From positions 1-64,000 of the forward strand of contig NZ_FOCZ01000013.1 in NCBI RefSeq assembly GCF_900110245.1: 64,000 bases of DNA, read 5' to 3'. This document shows positions 54,268 through 62,138 of the stretch, in pieces (position 1 is the stretch's first letter; each line of letters starts with the position of its first letter). A program made the position numbers and the translations under genes. Origin of the DNA: Niastella yeongjuensis. Lineage in GTDB: Bacteria; Bacteroidota; Bacteroidia; Chitinophagales; Chitinophagaceae. Under the pieces are notes generated by a model that saw only the letters and a program-made list of their open reading frames with translations, made no database searches and was not told where the DNA came from.

Positions 54268-54510
54268 CGTGTTTAAGCATTTCTTCAATGCTCTTATACC
54301 CACTTTTTGCAAATCCTTCATTTACCTCTGCCAGTTTGCGCGCCAGTGATCCTGAAAGGGGCAACTCCTTCATATTTGGGTTAAGCGTTAAACTAAGCCC
54401 GTTAGTATATATTACTTTTGGCGTTTTCATTTTCTCTTTCATATTACAATCAAATACTTTCGTTTTAATTACAAATGATTTAGCAGCAGAGATTATTCGG
54501 GAGAAAAATC
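54235..54510. repeat. Duplicated xdhC 3' end flanking the first small cassette gene
   Basis: Bases 54235-54262 (xdhC codons for AAEIIREKN) and 54483-54510 agree at 25 of 28 positions. The second copy still reads LAAEIIREKN-stop in the forward direction although no xdhC lies there. The copies bracket the 54245-54442 gene. Confidence 0.75.
54245..54442 (-). CDS. Small cassette protein, copy 1 (65 aa), antitoxin-like
   Basis: The C-terminal half LARKLAEVNEGFAKSGYKSI then EEMLKHARDSSPE aligns with copy 2 at 54493-54696 (VARKLREANDHLS, LDEILKRHANDFSPE). The pattern is a short N-terminal strand region, then two helices with conserved ARKL..xN and a SPE terminus. No known domain is recognised. Size, charge and position beside the DUF6934-like gene suggest a toxin-antitoxin or other two-protein module. 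It ends inside the xdhC 3' end, on the opposite strand. Confidence 0.55.
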   Translation of the reverse strand: MKEKMKTPKVIYTNGLSLTLNPNMKELPLSGSLARKLAEVNEGFAKSGYKSIEEMLKHARDSSPE

Positions 54511-54696
54511 GTTAGCATGTCGCTTGAGAATTTCGTCGAGATTCTTAATTTTTGATAAGTGATCGTTTGCTTCTCTCAATTTACGGGCAACTAGGCCATC
54601 ACCCGTTGTTGGCGAGGGCTCTATTGTATCGTCAACTATATATGTAAACTCTCTTTTAAACAGTTCACTGTATACCTTAATGATTTTATTTTTCAT
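54493..54696 (-). CDS. Small cassette protein, copy 2 (67 aa), antitoxin-like
   Basis: It is a paralogue of the 65-residue protein just downstream, keeping ARKLREAN, the (E)LxEILKRHA helix and the SPE end. The N-terminal ~30 residues look like beta strands (KREFTYIVDDTIEPS). Its start overlaps the stop of the DUF6934-like gene by 4 bp (ATGA), a tight two-gene arrangement that implies coupled synthesis in a fixed ratio. No function is known. Confidence 0.62.
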   Translation of the reverse strand: MKNKIIKVYSELFKREFTYIVDDTIEPSPTTGDGLVARKLREANDHLSKIKNLDEILKRHANDFSPE

Positions 54697-55157
54697 AAAC
54701 CAAATTTAGTGAATTTTCTTTTAATTAAAAACGCCTTGATATTCAGCCCTTTTTGAAAAGGTATAAAATCCCACTCCCCATTAACATCTACATAAATCTC
54801 AAACTTTGAAGATAATTCTTCAAAATGCAGTCCTATTGCCATTCGATATAACCTAGTTCTATGCTCTGTACTTCCACTAAAAAACACAAATCTTTCAGGA
54901 AATCTATCTGTATAATCTTCAACAGCTTTTAGTATAGTAGCTAAGATCTTATTTCTATCGCCATTATTACTAATTGACAAATCATCGAGATCACCATTTT
55001 CTTTATTGTTCCCAAAAGCTAAATTATAAATACTAGGCCACGGGGTTTCTGTAAACTGAATCCTTTTGGGTATTTTTCCATTAAGGCCTACACTCATAAA
55101 TTCAAATGTACTATAGTCAGATCTAATTATAATCCCTGAATATACCTCATACTTCAT
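54693..55157 (-). CDS. DUF6934-like protein, 154 aa, possible toxin of a two-gene module
   Basis: The layout YEVYSGIIIRSDYSTFEFMS, KRIQFTETPWPSIYNLAFG, LSISNNGDRNKILATI, FVFFSGSTEHRTRLYRMAIG and a C-terminal FLIKRKF matches, from memory, the Bacteroidota family DUF6934. It is soluble, with conserved NNGDR and GST..RT(R)LYR blocks that look like an active or binding site. It heads a compact AT-rich cassette with two related small proteins, inserted between xdhC and uricase, which have nothing to do with it metabolically. No biochemical role is established. Confidence 0.65.
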   Translation of the reverse strand: MKYEVYSGIIIRSDYSTFEFMSVGLNGKIPKRIQFTETPWPSIYNLAFGNNKENGDLDDLSISNNGDRNKILATILKAVEDYTDRFPERFVFFSGSTEHRTRLYRMAIGLHFEELSSKFEIYVDVNGEWDFIPFQKGLNIKAFLIKRKFTKFGL

Positions 55158-55263
55158 GCCCGCAAAAGTATGGCAGCCCGATGCTGCTAGCCGGTAGTTG
55201 GTCGTTTAATATTGCTATTTTTTATGCTGCACTAATAAAGTGCAAAGTTTTGCTCAGGGTGGT

Positions 55264-56109
55264 TCACTCCCGTACTACCGTCCCAGTTATATACCCATAA
55301 GGTTCATCCGTAGCAATAAATACCTCGTTCTTATTGTCCATTCCAAACTGTTCCAGGTTGAACAGGATATGGTGTTTATTGGGCATCTTCAAACTGATCT
55401 CATTAACAGATGCGAACTTGTTTAACACGGCCTCCCCCATGGCATATAAAGTATGCTGCACCGAAAGGCTTTGGTGATCAGCAAATGTTTGCAGCAAAGT
55501 GGTCCGTATGCCATTAAACAATTCTACAAAAAGGATTTTGGAAGAATTGTACACCCAGCTTGCTTCGCATTCCGTAGCGAAAATCCGGTCGCCGGTTTCT
55601 TTGAGGGTAGTGTATTGGTCCTTTATGTAATGCTCAAAACCCGAGTCGGTTGTTTTTAAGATCAACAGATCTGTGATCCCCGTTGTTACTTCTACCCCAT
55701 TTTTGTTTTGCACAACGGTAGCCGTATGTTTCTCATTGCCACCGCTGCTATAGGCATGGGGATGCACGGTTCCATTAAAACGCATCCGCATCCAGCTGTG
55801 TTCCGTCAACTCAATTCGAACCTGGGAAATCTGGGGATTATTACTGGCAAAATAATTGGCCAGGTATAACCCAAAAGCCTCAATGGAAGAAACAAAGTGT
55901 TCCTTCGCCAACGCATACACTGTATTCTTTTGTGTATCAGTAGGCAGCAGTTTTGAATTGTCGCCAAGGAGATGGGCAGTTTCAAAATCACCTTCCAGTA
56001 TTACATTCACTGAGATCTGCCTGAATTCATGGTAATCTGGATGGCGAATGATCTTTGAGAGGTTTACAGCATTCTTGCCATAGGTATTCTTACCCAGTTT
56101 AATTGACAT
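55264..56109 (-). CDS. Urate oxidase (cofactor-free uricase)
   Basis: It oxidises urate with O2 to 5-hydroxyisourate without metal or cofactor. Tunnel-fold landmarks are GKNAVNL (catalytic Lys region), LLPTDTQKNTVYALAKE (the Thr-Asp pair), VRIELTEHSWMRM, TTDSGFEHYIKDQYTTL, and near the end NKHHILFNLEQFG (His and Asn near the peroxo site). At 281 aa it is full length. It points away from the purine operon and toward the small cassette, so it has its own promoter in the 82-bp gap shared with allB. Confidence 0.93.
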   Translation of the reverse strand: MSIKLGKNTYGKNAVNLSKIIRHPDYHEFRQISVNVILEGDFETAHLLGDNSKLLPTDTQKNTVYALAKEHFVSSIEAFGLYLANYFASNNPQISQVRIELTEHSWMRMRFNGTVHPHAYSSGGNEKHTATVVQNKNGVEVTTGITDLLILKTTDSGFEHYIKDQYTTLKETGDRIFATECEASWVYNSSKILFVELFNGIRTTLLQTFADHQSLSVQHTLYAMGEAVLNKFASVNEISLKMPNKHHILFNLEQFGMDNKNEVFIATDEPYGYITGTVVRE

Positions 56110-56191
56110 AGCAGCGTAATTTGATGGAATGGTTCCTCAATTTAAACAATTAATTGTCTATTTTTAGTAGCCGACTTTTAAATATTCCGCC

Positions 56192-57529
56192 ATGTTCGAC
56201 CTTGCCATCAGTGGTAGAAACATTTGTACACCCGAAGGTATGCGGGAAGGGGTGGTTTTGGTCCACAAGGGCATTATCGTGGATATACTGCCTAACCTGC
56301 CGGCGGCAGCTATCAGCACGGAGATCGATATAGGCGAACTGGTGTTAATGCCAGGGATCATTGACCCGCATGTACACATCAATGAACCGGGCCGAACCGA
56401 TTGGGAAGGGTTTGAAACCGCTACCCGTTCGGCCGCAGCGGGCGGCATTACCACGCTGGTGGAGATGCCGCTTAATGCAGACCCCGTTACCATTACAGCC
56501 GACGCCTTTGATAAGAAGGCCGCAGCTGCTGAAGGACAGTTACACGTGAACTGTGGTTTCTGGGGTGGTGTTGTTCCCGCCAATACACCGGAATTAGAAA
56601 AGCTGATCAGCAAAGGGGTGTTAGGGTTTAAAGCGTTTCTAACCCATTCCGGTATCGATGAATTCCCAAATGTTACCGGGTCCGATCTGCATCAGTCAAT
56701 ACCCATTATTGCCAGGCATCATTTGCCACTGTTGGTGCATGCTGAACTAACCACCAACGTACAACCGCCACCGGTAAACAATCCACAATCCTATAAAAGC
56801 TATCTGTTATCACGCCCCCGGCAATGGGAAGATGATGCTATTGCATTAATGATAAGGCTTTGTGAACAGTATCAGTGCCGGGTACATATTGTACACCTGT
56901 CATCGGCCGGTTCCATTGAACAAATAAAACAGGCCCGGCAAAAAGGACTGCCAGTTACAGTTGAAACAGCCCAGCATTACTTGTATTTTAATGCAGAAGA
57001 AATACCGGATGCACAAACTGCTTTCAAATGCGCGCCGCCCATCAGGGAAAAAGAGAACAACGAACAGCTGTGGCAGGCTTTACAGGAAGACACCATAGAT
57101 TTCGTGGCAACAGATCATTCCCCGGCACCGCCTGCTATGAAAGAGATCAGTTCAGGCAACTTAATGAAAGCGTGGGGCGGTATTGCCTCGCTGCAGTTGG
57201 CATTGCCTGTACTTTGGACCGCAGCCCGCAAGCGGAATATACCGGTAACCCGCATGGCCCAATGGCTTTGTGAAAAACCAGCCCTATTACCGGGTCTGCA
57301 AAAAAGCAAAGGCAGGATCGCCAAAGGGTTCGATGCAGACTTTGTAGTATGGGATCCCAATAAACAATTCCGGGTTACAGCGGAAGCGCTACACCACAAA
57401 CATAAAATAACACCATACATGAACCAGGAGCTGTATGGGGTAGTAGAACAAACCTGGCTGGCCGGACAATTAATTTTTGAACGGGGACGCTTTCCTGTTC
57501 TGAACAAAGGAAAAATCATCACACCTTGA
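56192..57529 (+). CDS. allB: Allantoinase
   Basis: It opens the allantoin ring to allantoate. Amidohydrolase motifs: DPHVHINEPGRTDWEGFETA (metal His pair plus the allantoinase-typical NEPGRT), the carboxylated Lys in GFKAFLTHSG, VHAE, RVHIVHLSS and VATDHSPAPP. At 445 aa it is the expected size. It is the first gene of a tightly packed forward operon that runs to 61866, and its stop overlaps the allC start (TTGA). Confidence 0.94.
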   Translation: MFDLAISGRNICTPEGMREGVVLVHKGIIVDILPNLPAAAISTEIDIGELVLMPGIIDPHVHINEPGRTDWEGFETATRSAAAGGITTLVEMPLNADPVTITADAFDKKAAAAEGQLHVNCGFWGGVVPANTPELEKLISKGVLGFKAFLTHSGIDEFPNVTGSDLHQSIPIIARHHLPLLVHAELTTNVQPPPVNNPQSYKSYLLSRPRQWEDDAIALMIRLCEQYQCRVHIVHLSSAGSIEQIKQARQKGLPVTVETAQHYLYFNAEEIPDAQTAFKCAPPIREKENNEQLWQALQEDTIDFVATDHSPAPPAMKEISSGNLMKAWGGIASLQLALPVLWTAARKRNIPVTRMAQWLCEKPALLPGLQKSKGRIAKGFDADFVVWDPNKQFRVTAEALHHKHKITPYMNQELYGVVEQTWLAGQLIFERGRFPVLNKGKIITP

Positions 57530-58779
57530 CGCCCGATAACCTACAACTGGCAAACACTATTCTGCAACGGATCAATGAACTGGCCTCCATCAGTGAAGAA
57601 CCAGGCGTTGTTACCCGCACTTATGGCACCGAAGCCTTTATTAAAGGAAGGACCCTGGTTGCCCATTGGATGCAAGCCGCAGGCTTACAAACCCACATCG
57701 ATAATATTGGCAACGTAAGGGGCCGCCTGCCTGCACGGTCACCGGAAGCCAAAACGCTGGTCATTGCTTCGCATATCGATACCGTGATCAATGCCGGCAA
57801 ATTCGATGGCCCCCTGGGAGTACTTATTGGAATAAGTTTACTGGAGCAATTGATTCAGCAAGGCACATCCCTGCCCTTTCATCTTGAACTGATCGCCTTT
57901 TGCGATGAAGAAGGCTGTCGCTTTCACACCACTTACCTGGGTAGTAAAGTAGTAGCGGGTAATTTTGATAATAACCTGCTTCTAAAACAGGATGCTGTGG
58001 GAACCAGCCTGCAACAGGTGATACAAAGTATGGGTGGTAACCCGGCAGTACTACCACAGGATGCCATTGCAGCCAAAGACTGGCTGGGCTATTTTGAAAT
58101 TCATATAGAACAGGGACCGGTACTATTCGAAAAGGATATACCCGTTGGCATTGTTACCGCTATTTCCGGGCAAAAAAGAGTTGCCATCACTTTCAAAGGT
58201 GAAGCCGGACATGCAGGCACTGTTCCCATGGATATGCGCAAAGACGCCTTGTGCGCCGCTGCAGAATTTATTCTGGAAGCAGAACGTTTTGCTGCCAGCC
58301 ATCTGCAACCCGTAGTAGCAACGGTCGGTACCCTGCAAGTAACACATGCCGCCAGTAATGTAATCCCCGGCGAAGTGTTATGCACCCTCGATCTGCGCAG
58401 CGCCAATCAACAGGTATTGAACTCTTGCTACACTTACCTGGAACAACTGGGCTCCGCTATTTGCCAGCAACGCCATGTTGAATTCCTGTGGCAGCCAATT
58501 CAGGAAAGCCCGCCTGTTACCTGCAATACGGCCCTGAACTATTTACTGGCGCAGTCGGTTCAGCAATCGGGGTATGAAGTGATCAAACTGATAAGTGGTG
58601 CCGGTCATGATGCAGTGGCCGTAGCACCCGTGGCGCCGGTCGCCATGCTGTTCGTTCGTTGTTATAAAGGGATCAGCCATAACCCACTCGAAAACGTTGA
58701 ACTAAAAGACCTGGCCGCCGCAGTACAGGTGTCGGCTGCATTTATACATTCGCTCATTCAAAAACATAACCGCGGTTAA
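57526..58779 (+). CDS. allC: Allantoate amidohydrolase
   Basis: This M20-family di-metal enzyme (Mn in known relatives) splits allantoate into ureidoglycine, NH3 and CO2. Seen are ASHIDTVINAGKFDG (metal Asp), FCDEEGCRF (metal/catalytic Glu pair), GHAGTVPMDMRKDA in the lid domain and SGAGHDAVAVA near the C-terminus. It begins with TTG inside the allB stop, a 4-bp overlap that implies translational coupling; no ATG exists near the conserved N-terminus. 417 aa. Confidence 0.92.
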   Translation: MTPDNLQLANTILQRINELASISEEPGVVTRTYGTEAFIKGRTLVAHWMQAAGLQTHIDNIGNVRGRLPARSPEAKTLVIASHIDTVINAGKFDGPLGVLIGISLLEQLIQQGTSLPFHLELIAFCDEEGCRFHTTYLGSKVVAGNFDNNLLLKQDAVGTSLQQVIQSMGGNPAVLPQDAIAAKDWLGYFEIHIEQGPVLFEKDIPVGIVTAISGQKRVAITFKGEAGHAGTVPMDMRKDALCAAAEFILEAERFAASHLQPVVATVGTLQVTHAASNVIPGEVLCTLDLRSANQQVLNSCYTYLEQLGSAICQQRHVEFLWQPIQESPPVTCNTALNYLLAQSVQQSGYEVIKLISGAGHDAVAVAPVAPVAMLFVRCYKGISHNPLENVELKDLAAAVQVSAAFIHSLIQKHNRG

Positions 58780-58780
58780 T

Positions 58781-59527
58781 ATGGAAATTTCAGCGCTTAC
58801 AAGATCGGTCGTAAAACAGAACCATGCCGTTATTTGTCCTGATGGCTATGTAAACAGCCAGGTACCCGGCTGGACGAACTGCACCGTCAATGTGATCATC
58901 AATGAACAAATGGGCGCTCAGTTATGCCAAACGTTGATCACTTTACAAAAGGAAGGCACACTCACCGGAACAACCAACCAATCGCAAATATTCTTTTATG
59001 TAATAGAAGGCAGTTGTCGGGCTACGGTAAACGGGGAAACGAAAGTATTGTCCAATGGACAGTTTGTGTATGTGCCCATTCAAAAGGAATATGTCTTTGA
59101 TGAAGCCAGGCCCGGCACCAGGCTCCTCACTTTTCATAAAGTGTACGAACCTTTGCAGGAGGCGTCGGTACCAGTGACCCTCTTTGGCGATGCTGCCAAC
59201 ATACCTGGGCCCGCTTATCTCAACGATCCGGCACTGCGATTACAGGTACTGTTGCCCGACAACCTGTCGTTCGACATGGCCGTAAATATATTTACGTACG
59301 ATCCCGGGGGACATTTGCCATTTGTAGAAACCCATATCATGGAACATGGTTTGCTGTATTTACAGGGGCAGGGTGTATATATGCTCGATCATCAATGGTA
59401 CCCGATTAAAAAAGGAGATTCCATTTGGATGGCGCCCTACTGCCAGCAATGGTTCACAGCTATGGGCAAAGAACCGGCCGTATACATCTATTACAAGAAC
59501 GTGAACAGGTTTCCAACGGTTATATAA
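58781..59527 (+). CDS. allE: (S)-ureidoglycine aminohydrolase, bicupin
   Basis: It converts the unstable ureidoglycine to ureidoglycolate and NH3, keeping the flux from spontaneous decay. Two cupin halves: the N-terminal one (~40-120, FYVIEGSCRATVNGE) lacks ligands, and the C-terminal one carries the Mn site in VETHIMEHGLLYLQGQG (Glu, His, His, Gln). The ending WMAPYCQQWF and YIYYKNVNR is family-typical. It starts 1 nt after the allC stop. 248 aa. Confidence 0.92.
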   Translation: MEISALTRSVVKQNHAVICPDGYVNSQVPGWTNCTVNVIINEQMGAQLCQTLITLQKEGTLTGTTNQSQIFFYVIEGSCRATVNGETKVLSNGQFVYVPIQKEYVFDEARPGTRLLTFHKVYEPLQEASVPVTLFGDAANIPGPAYLNDPALRLQVLLPDNLSFDMAVNIFTYDPGGHLPFVETHIMEHGLLYLQGQGVYMLDHQWYPIKKGDSIWMAPYCQQWFTAMGKEPAVYIYYKNVNRFPTVI

Positions 59528-59545
59528 CAACCAAAATCATTGTCT

Positions 59546-60058
59546 ATGACCATCGCCGAATTTGATCACCTCGATTTAACAGAAAAGAAAGCACTGCTGC
59601 ATGCCTGTTGTGGAAGTACTACCTGGGTACACAATATGCTGTCTGCACTCCCTGCCGAAGACCTGGTAGATCTGCTCGAAATTGCCGAAGAACAATGGTA
59701 CCTGTGCCACGAACCCGATTGGCGGGAAGCCTTTTCCCATCATCCAAAGATCGGCGACATAGAAACGCTAAAAGAAAAGTTTGCAGCCACTGCCCAATGG
59801 ACTGAAGGAGAACAGGCAGCGGTAAAAGAAGCCTCACAACAAACCCTGCAACAACTGGCAGCAGGGAACCAGGCCTACGAACAACGGTTTGGTTATATTT
59901 TTATCGTTTGCGCTACCGGCAAATCTGCCGATGAGATGCTGCAACTATTACAACAACGATTGTACAACAACCCCGAAGTAGAGATCCAGATTGCCATGGA
60001 AGAACAACTCAGGATCACCCAATTGAGGCTGGAGAAACTATTTGGCATCACCGAATAA
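59546..60058 (+). CDS. uraD: OHCU decarboxylase
   Basis: It decarboxylates 2-oxo-4-hydroxy-4-carboxy-5-ureidoimidazoline to S-allantoin, following uricase and UraH. The catalytic HHPKIGD (with the His) and RFGYIFIVCATGKSADEML match the family. It is all helical, 170 aa. I start at ATG 59546, six bases after a TTG. It lies 18 nt past allE. Confidence 0.92.
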   Translation: MTIAEFDHLDLTEKKALLHACCGSTTWVHNMLSALPAEDLVDLLEIAEEQWYLCHEPDWREAFSHHPKIGDIETLKEKFAATAQWTEGEQAAVKEASQQTLQQLAAGNQAYEQRFGYIFIVCATGKSADEMLQLLQQRLYNNPEVEIQIAMEEQLRITQLRLEKLFGITE

Positions 60059-60072
60059 ATCTTGATTGCACC

Positions 60073-60411
60073 ATGAGCCAGTTAACCACTCACATACTGG
60101 ATACTACCCACGGCCAACCTGCAGGCGGTGTACTGATCGTTTTATACCAGCAGCACAACAATGACTGGAAGGAAATTGTGCGCGGCATTACCAACCAGGA
60201 TGGCCGCATCAACGACTGGCTGCCCAAAGAAGAGGTATTACCTGAAGGTCAATACAAACTCAAATTTGAAACGGGGGATTATTACAAACAGTTTATGATT
60301 GCTTCATTCTACCCGTTTGTGGAAGTGATCTTTTCCATTACCGATGGATCACACTACCATGTGCCGTTGTTGTTGAATCCGTTTGGTTATTCCACCTATC
60401 GTGGATCTTAA
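60073..60411 (+). CDS. uraH: 5-Hydroxyisourate hydrolase (transthyretin-like)
   Basis: It hydrolyses 5-hydroxyisourate to OHCU. The N-terminal TTHILDTTHGQPAGGV (catalytic His), the middle GRINDW and the diagnostic C-terminal YRGS are present, with SHYHVPLLLNPFGYSTYRGS holding the second His. It is a 112-aa cytoplasmic form without signal peptide. The order uraD-uraH inside one operon fits coupled use of labile intermediates. Confidence 0.95.
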   Translation: MSQLTTHILDTTHGQPAGGVLIVLYQQHNNDWKEIVRGITNQDGRINDWLPKEEVLPEGQYKLKFETGDYYKQFMIASFYPFVEVIFSITDGSHYHVPLLLNPFGYSTYRGS

Positions 60412-60432
60412 ATCTACCTAATAAACAATCAC

Positions 60433-61866
60433 ATGAAATTGTCCATACCGGAAAAAGAGAAACAGGCGCTGTTGGATCAATTGCAAACGGCCAATCTCCA
60501 ATTCCAGCAAACTTATCCGGGTGATAAACCCGACCGCCAGCCAGTGCATACCGTTTATGGCGGCGCCAATTTGTTTAAAGCAGACACCTGTACTAAAATG
60601 GGTGAAATAGCCTTAAAGAACCTGCAAACCTATGCACCCAATTTTGTAGTACTGGCGAATGTATTGCAACTGGCAGGCTGTGAACAGATGCCCCGGCATC
60701 AGAGCGAGATTGAAAGCCTTATCAACAAGCTGAATAAAATGCCTGCAGCCGATCTGAAGCAGGAACCAGCCTGGCTTTCCTATACCGTGTATAATAAGAT
60801 CATTCAAAAGCTGCAAACGGAAGCAGTGGAGGATTTCAGAATAGACTTTGAAGATGGCTTTGGCAACCGGCCCGATGCCGAAGAAGATGCCACTGCCGTG
60901 CAGGCGGCGCAGGAATTGGCCACCGGGATGCAACATAAAACCATTTCCCCTTTTATTGGCATTCGCATAAAACCATTTACAGAAGACCTGAAGCAACGAG
61001 GGGTACGTACGTTAGATCTCTTTCTTTCTACCCTGCTTGAAAAAACACATGGGGTTTTACCAGCCAATTTTGTGGTTATGCTGCCCAAAGTAACCATCCC
61101 CGAGCAGGTGATTACCCTCGTACGTTTGTTTGAGTTGTTTGAAAAAACGCATCAATTAAAACCAGGTACCCTGAAAATGGAAACCATGGTGGAAGCCACC
61201 CAAATCATCATGGATGAGGAAGGACGCAATCCCCTATTACGGATCATAAAAGCCAGTGAAGGGCGGTGTATAGCAGCACATTTCGGGACCTATGATTATA
61301 CGGCTTCCTGTGGAATAACGGCTAAATACCAAACCATGGCACATCCGGTTTGCGATTTCGCCCATCATATGACAAAAGTGGCCCTGGCTGGTACGGGCAT
61401 CTTTTTATCGGATGGCGCTACCAATATAATGCCTATTGGTCCGCACCGGGGCGACGCCCTTAGTTTTGAACAACTGGCAGAGAACCGGGAATCGGTACAC
61501 CAGGCCTGGCGAACCGGGTTTCATCATACCATGCATTCACTCATCAATGGCTTTTACCAGGGTTGGGACCTGAATCCCGCCCAATTGCCGATGCGATATG
61601 CAGCCACTTATAATTTCTTTTTGAACAGTTATGAAGAAGCCGTTTTCCGGTTAAAGACATTTGTTGAGCGGGCTGCCATTTCAACCCTAACCAAAGACAT
61701 TTTTGATGATGCAGCCACCGGTCAGGGTTTGTTGAATTTCTTTTTAAAAGCCATGAATTGCGGAGCCATTACGGAAGAGGAGGCAACCGCTACCGGACTC
61801 ACCGTCGATGAAATCCGCAGCCGGTCGTTTTACCGGATCCTGGAAGGCAGAAGAAATGCCAAATAG
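60433..61866 (+). CDS. DUF6986-like aldolase/citrate-lyase-fold protein, 477 aa
   Basis: From memory this belongs to DUF6986, sometimes labelled 'phosphoenolpyruvate kinase' or 'aldolase'. The central TIM-barrel shows HpcH/citrate-lyase-beta-style sites: FRIDFEDGFGNRPDAEEDA (acidic metal loop), FIGIRIKPF (substrate Arg), LKMETMVEA (metal Glu) and AHFGTYDYTASCGI (metal Asp). A long C-terminal helical part follows. It is the last gene of the allantoin operon, 21 nt after uraH. No known ureidoglycolate lyase or dehydrogenase is present, so it may act on ureidoglycolate or on the glyoxylate made from it. That is inference from context and fold. Confidence 0.75.
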   Translation: MKLSIPEKEKQALLDQLQTANLQFQQTYPGDKPDRQPVHTVYGGANLFKADTCTKMGEIALKNLQTYAPNFVVLANVLQLAGCEQMPRHQSEIESLINKLNKMPAADLKQEPAWLSYTVYNKIIQKLQTEAVEDFRIDFEDGFGNRPDAEEDATAVQAAQELATGMQHKTISPFIGIRIKPFTEDLKQRGVRTLDLFLSTLLEKTHGVLPANFVVMLPKVTIPEQVITLVRLFELFEKTHQLKPGTLKMETMVEATQIIMDEEGRNPLLRIIKASEGRCIAAHFGTYDYTASCGITAKYQTMAHPVCDFAHHMTKVALAGTGIFLSDGATNIMPIGPHRGDALSFEQLAENRESVHQAWRTGFHHTMHSLINGFYQGWDLNPAQLPMRYAATYNFFLNSYEEAVFRLKTFVERAAISTLTKDIFDDAATGQGLLNFFLKAMNCGAITEEEATATGLTVDEIRSRSFYRILEGRRNAK

Positions 61867-61920
61867 TAAAATACATAAAGCCGAATCAATGTCGTTTAAT
61901 TAATTAAGCGAAAGGAGAGC

Positions 61921-62072
61921 TAAATCCCCTCCACCGGAGGGGCCGCAGTGTGCAGCACATAAAGACTGATGATAGGGGTGGGTATTGATTCGATTAACCG
62001 GAATGAAACACAGTAAATAATAACACTATAAACCCACCCTTACCCCTCCGAGGATTCCGAGGAGGGGATTTA
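61921..62072. repeat. Intergenic inverted-repeat element (~150 bp, GGAGGGGATTTA termini)
   Basis: TAAATCCCCTCC (61921-61932) and GGAGGGGATTTA (62061-62072) are perfect 12-bp inverted ends. Inside lies a second pair, AGGGGTGGGT (~61973-61982) with ACCCACCCTTACCCCT, and a small GAGGATTCCGAGG hairpin near the right end. The C-rich text resembles intergenic repeats I have often seen in Bacteroidota genomes. It carries no gene, so it is either a MITE or a REP-like palindrome. Confidence 0.7.
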
Positions 62073-62124
62073 AAAGCCGAATACCCATCGCAAACAAGTA
62101 GTTGCGCGATGGGTATTCGGCTTT
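62073..62124 (+). terminator. Very strong bidirectional terminator ending the purine operon
   Basis: A perfect 19-bp stem, 62073-62091 with 62106-62124 (core GCCGAATACCCATCGC), has a 14-nt loop, then TTTTTT on the forward strand and TTTT on the reverse. It separates the allantoin operon from the converging sigma-factor gene. Confidence 0.88.
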
Positions 62125-62138
62125 TTTAGTTTGCCTTA

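Noticed and set aside
60433-61866. Calling the last purine-operon gene a malate synthase
   Set aside because: The length (477 aa) and motif order differ from malate synthases A and G, and the characteristic malate synthase signature is not seen; only the general barrel and metal sites agree.
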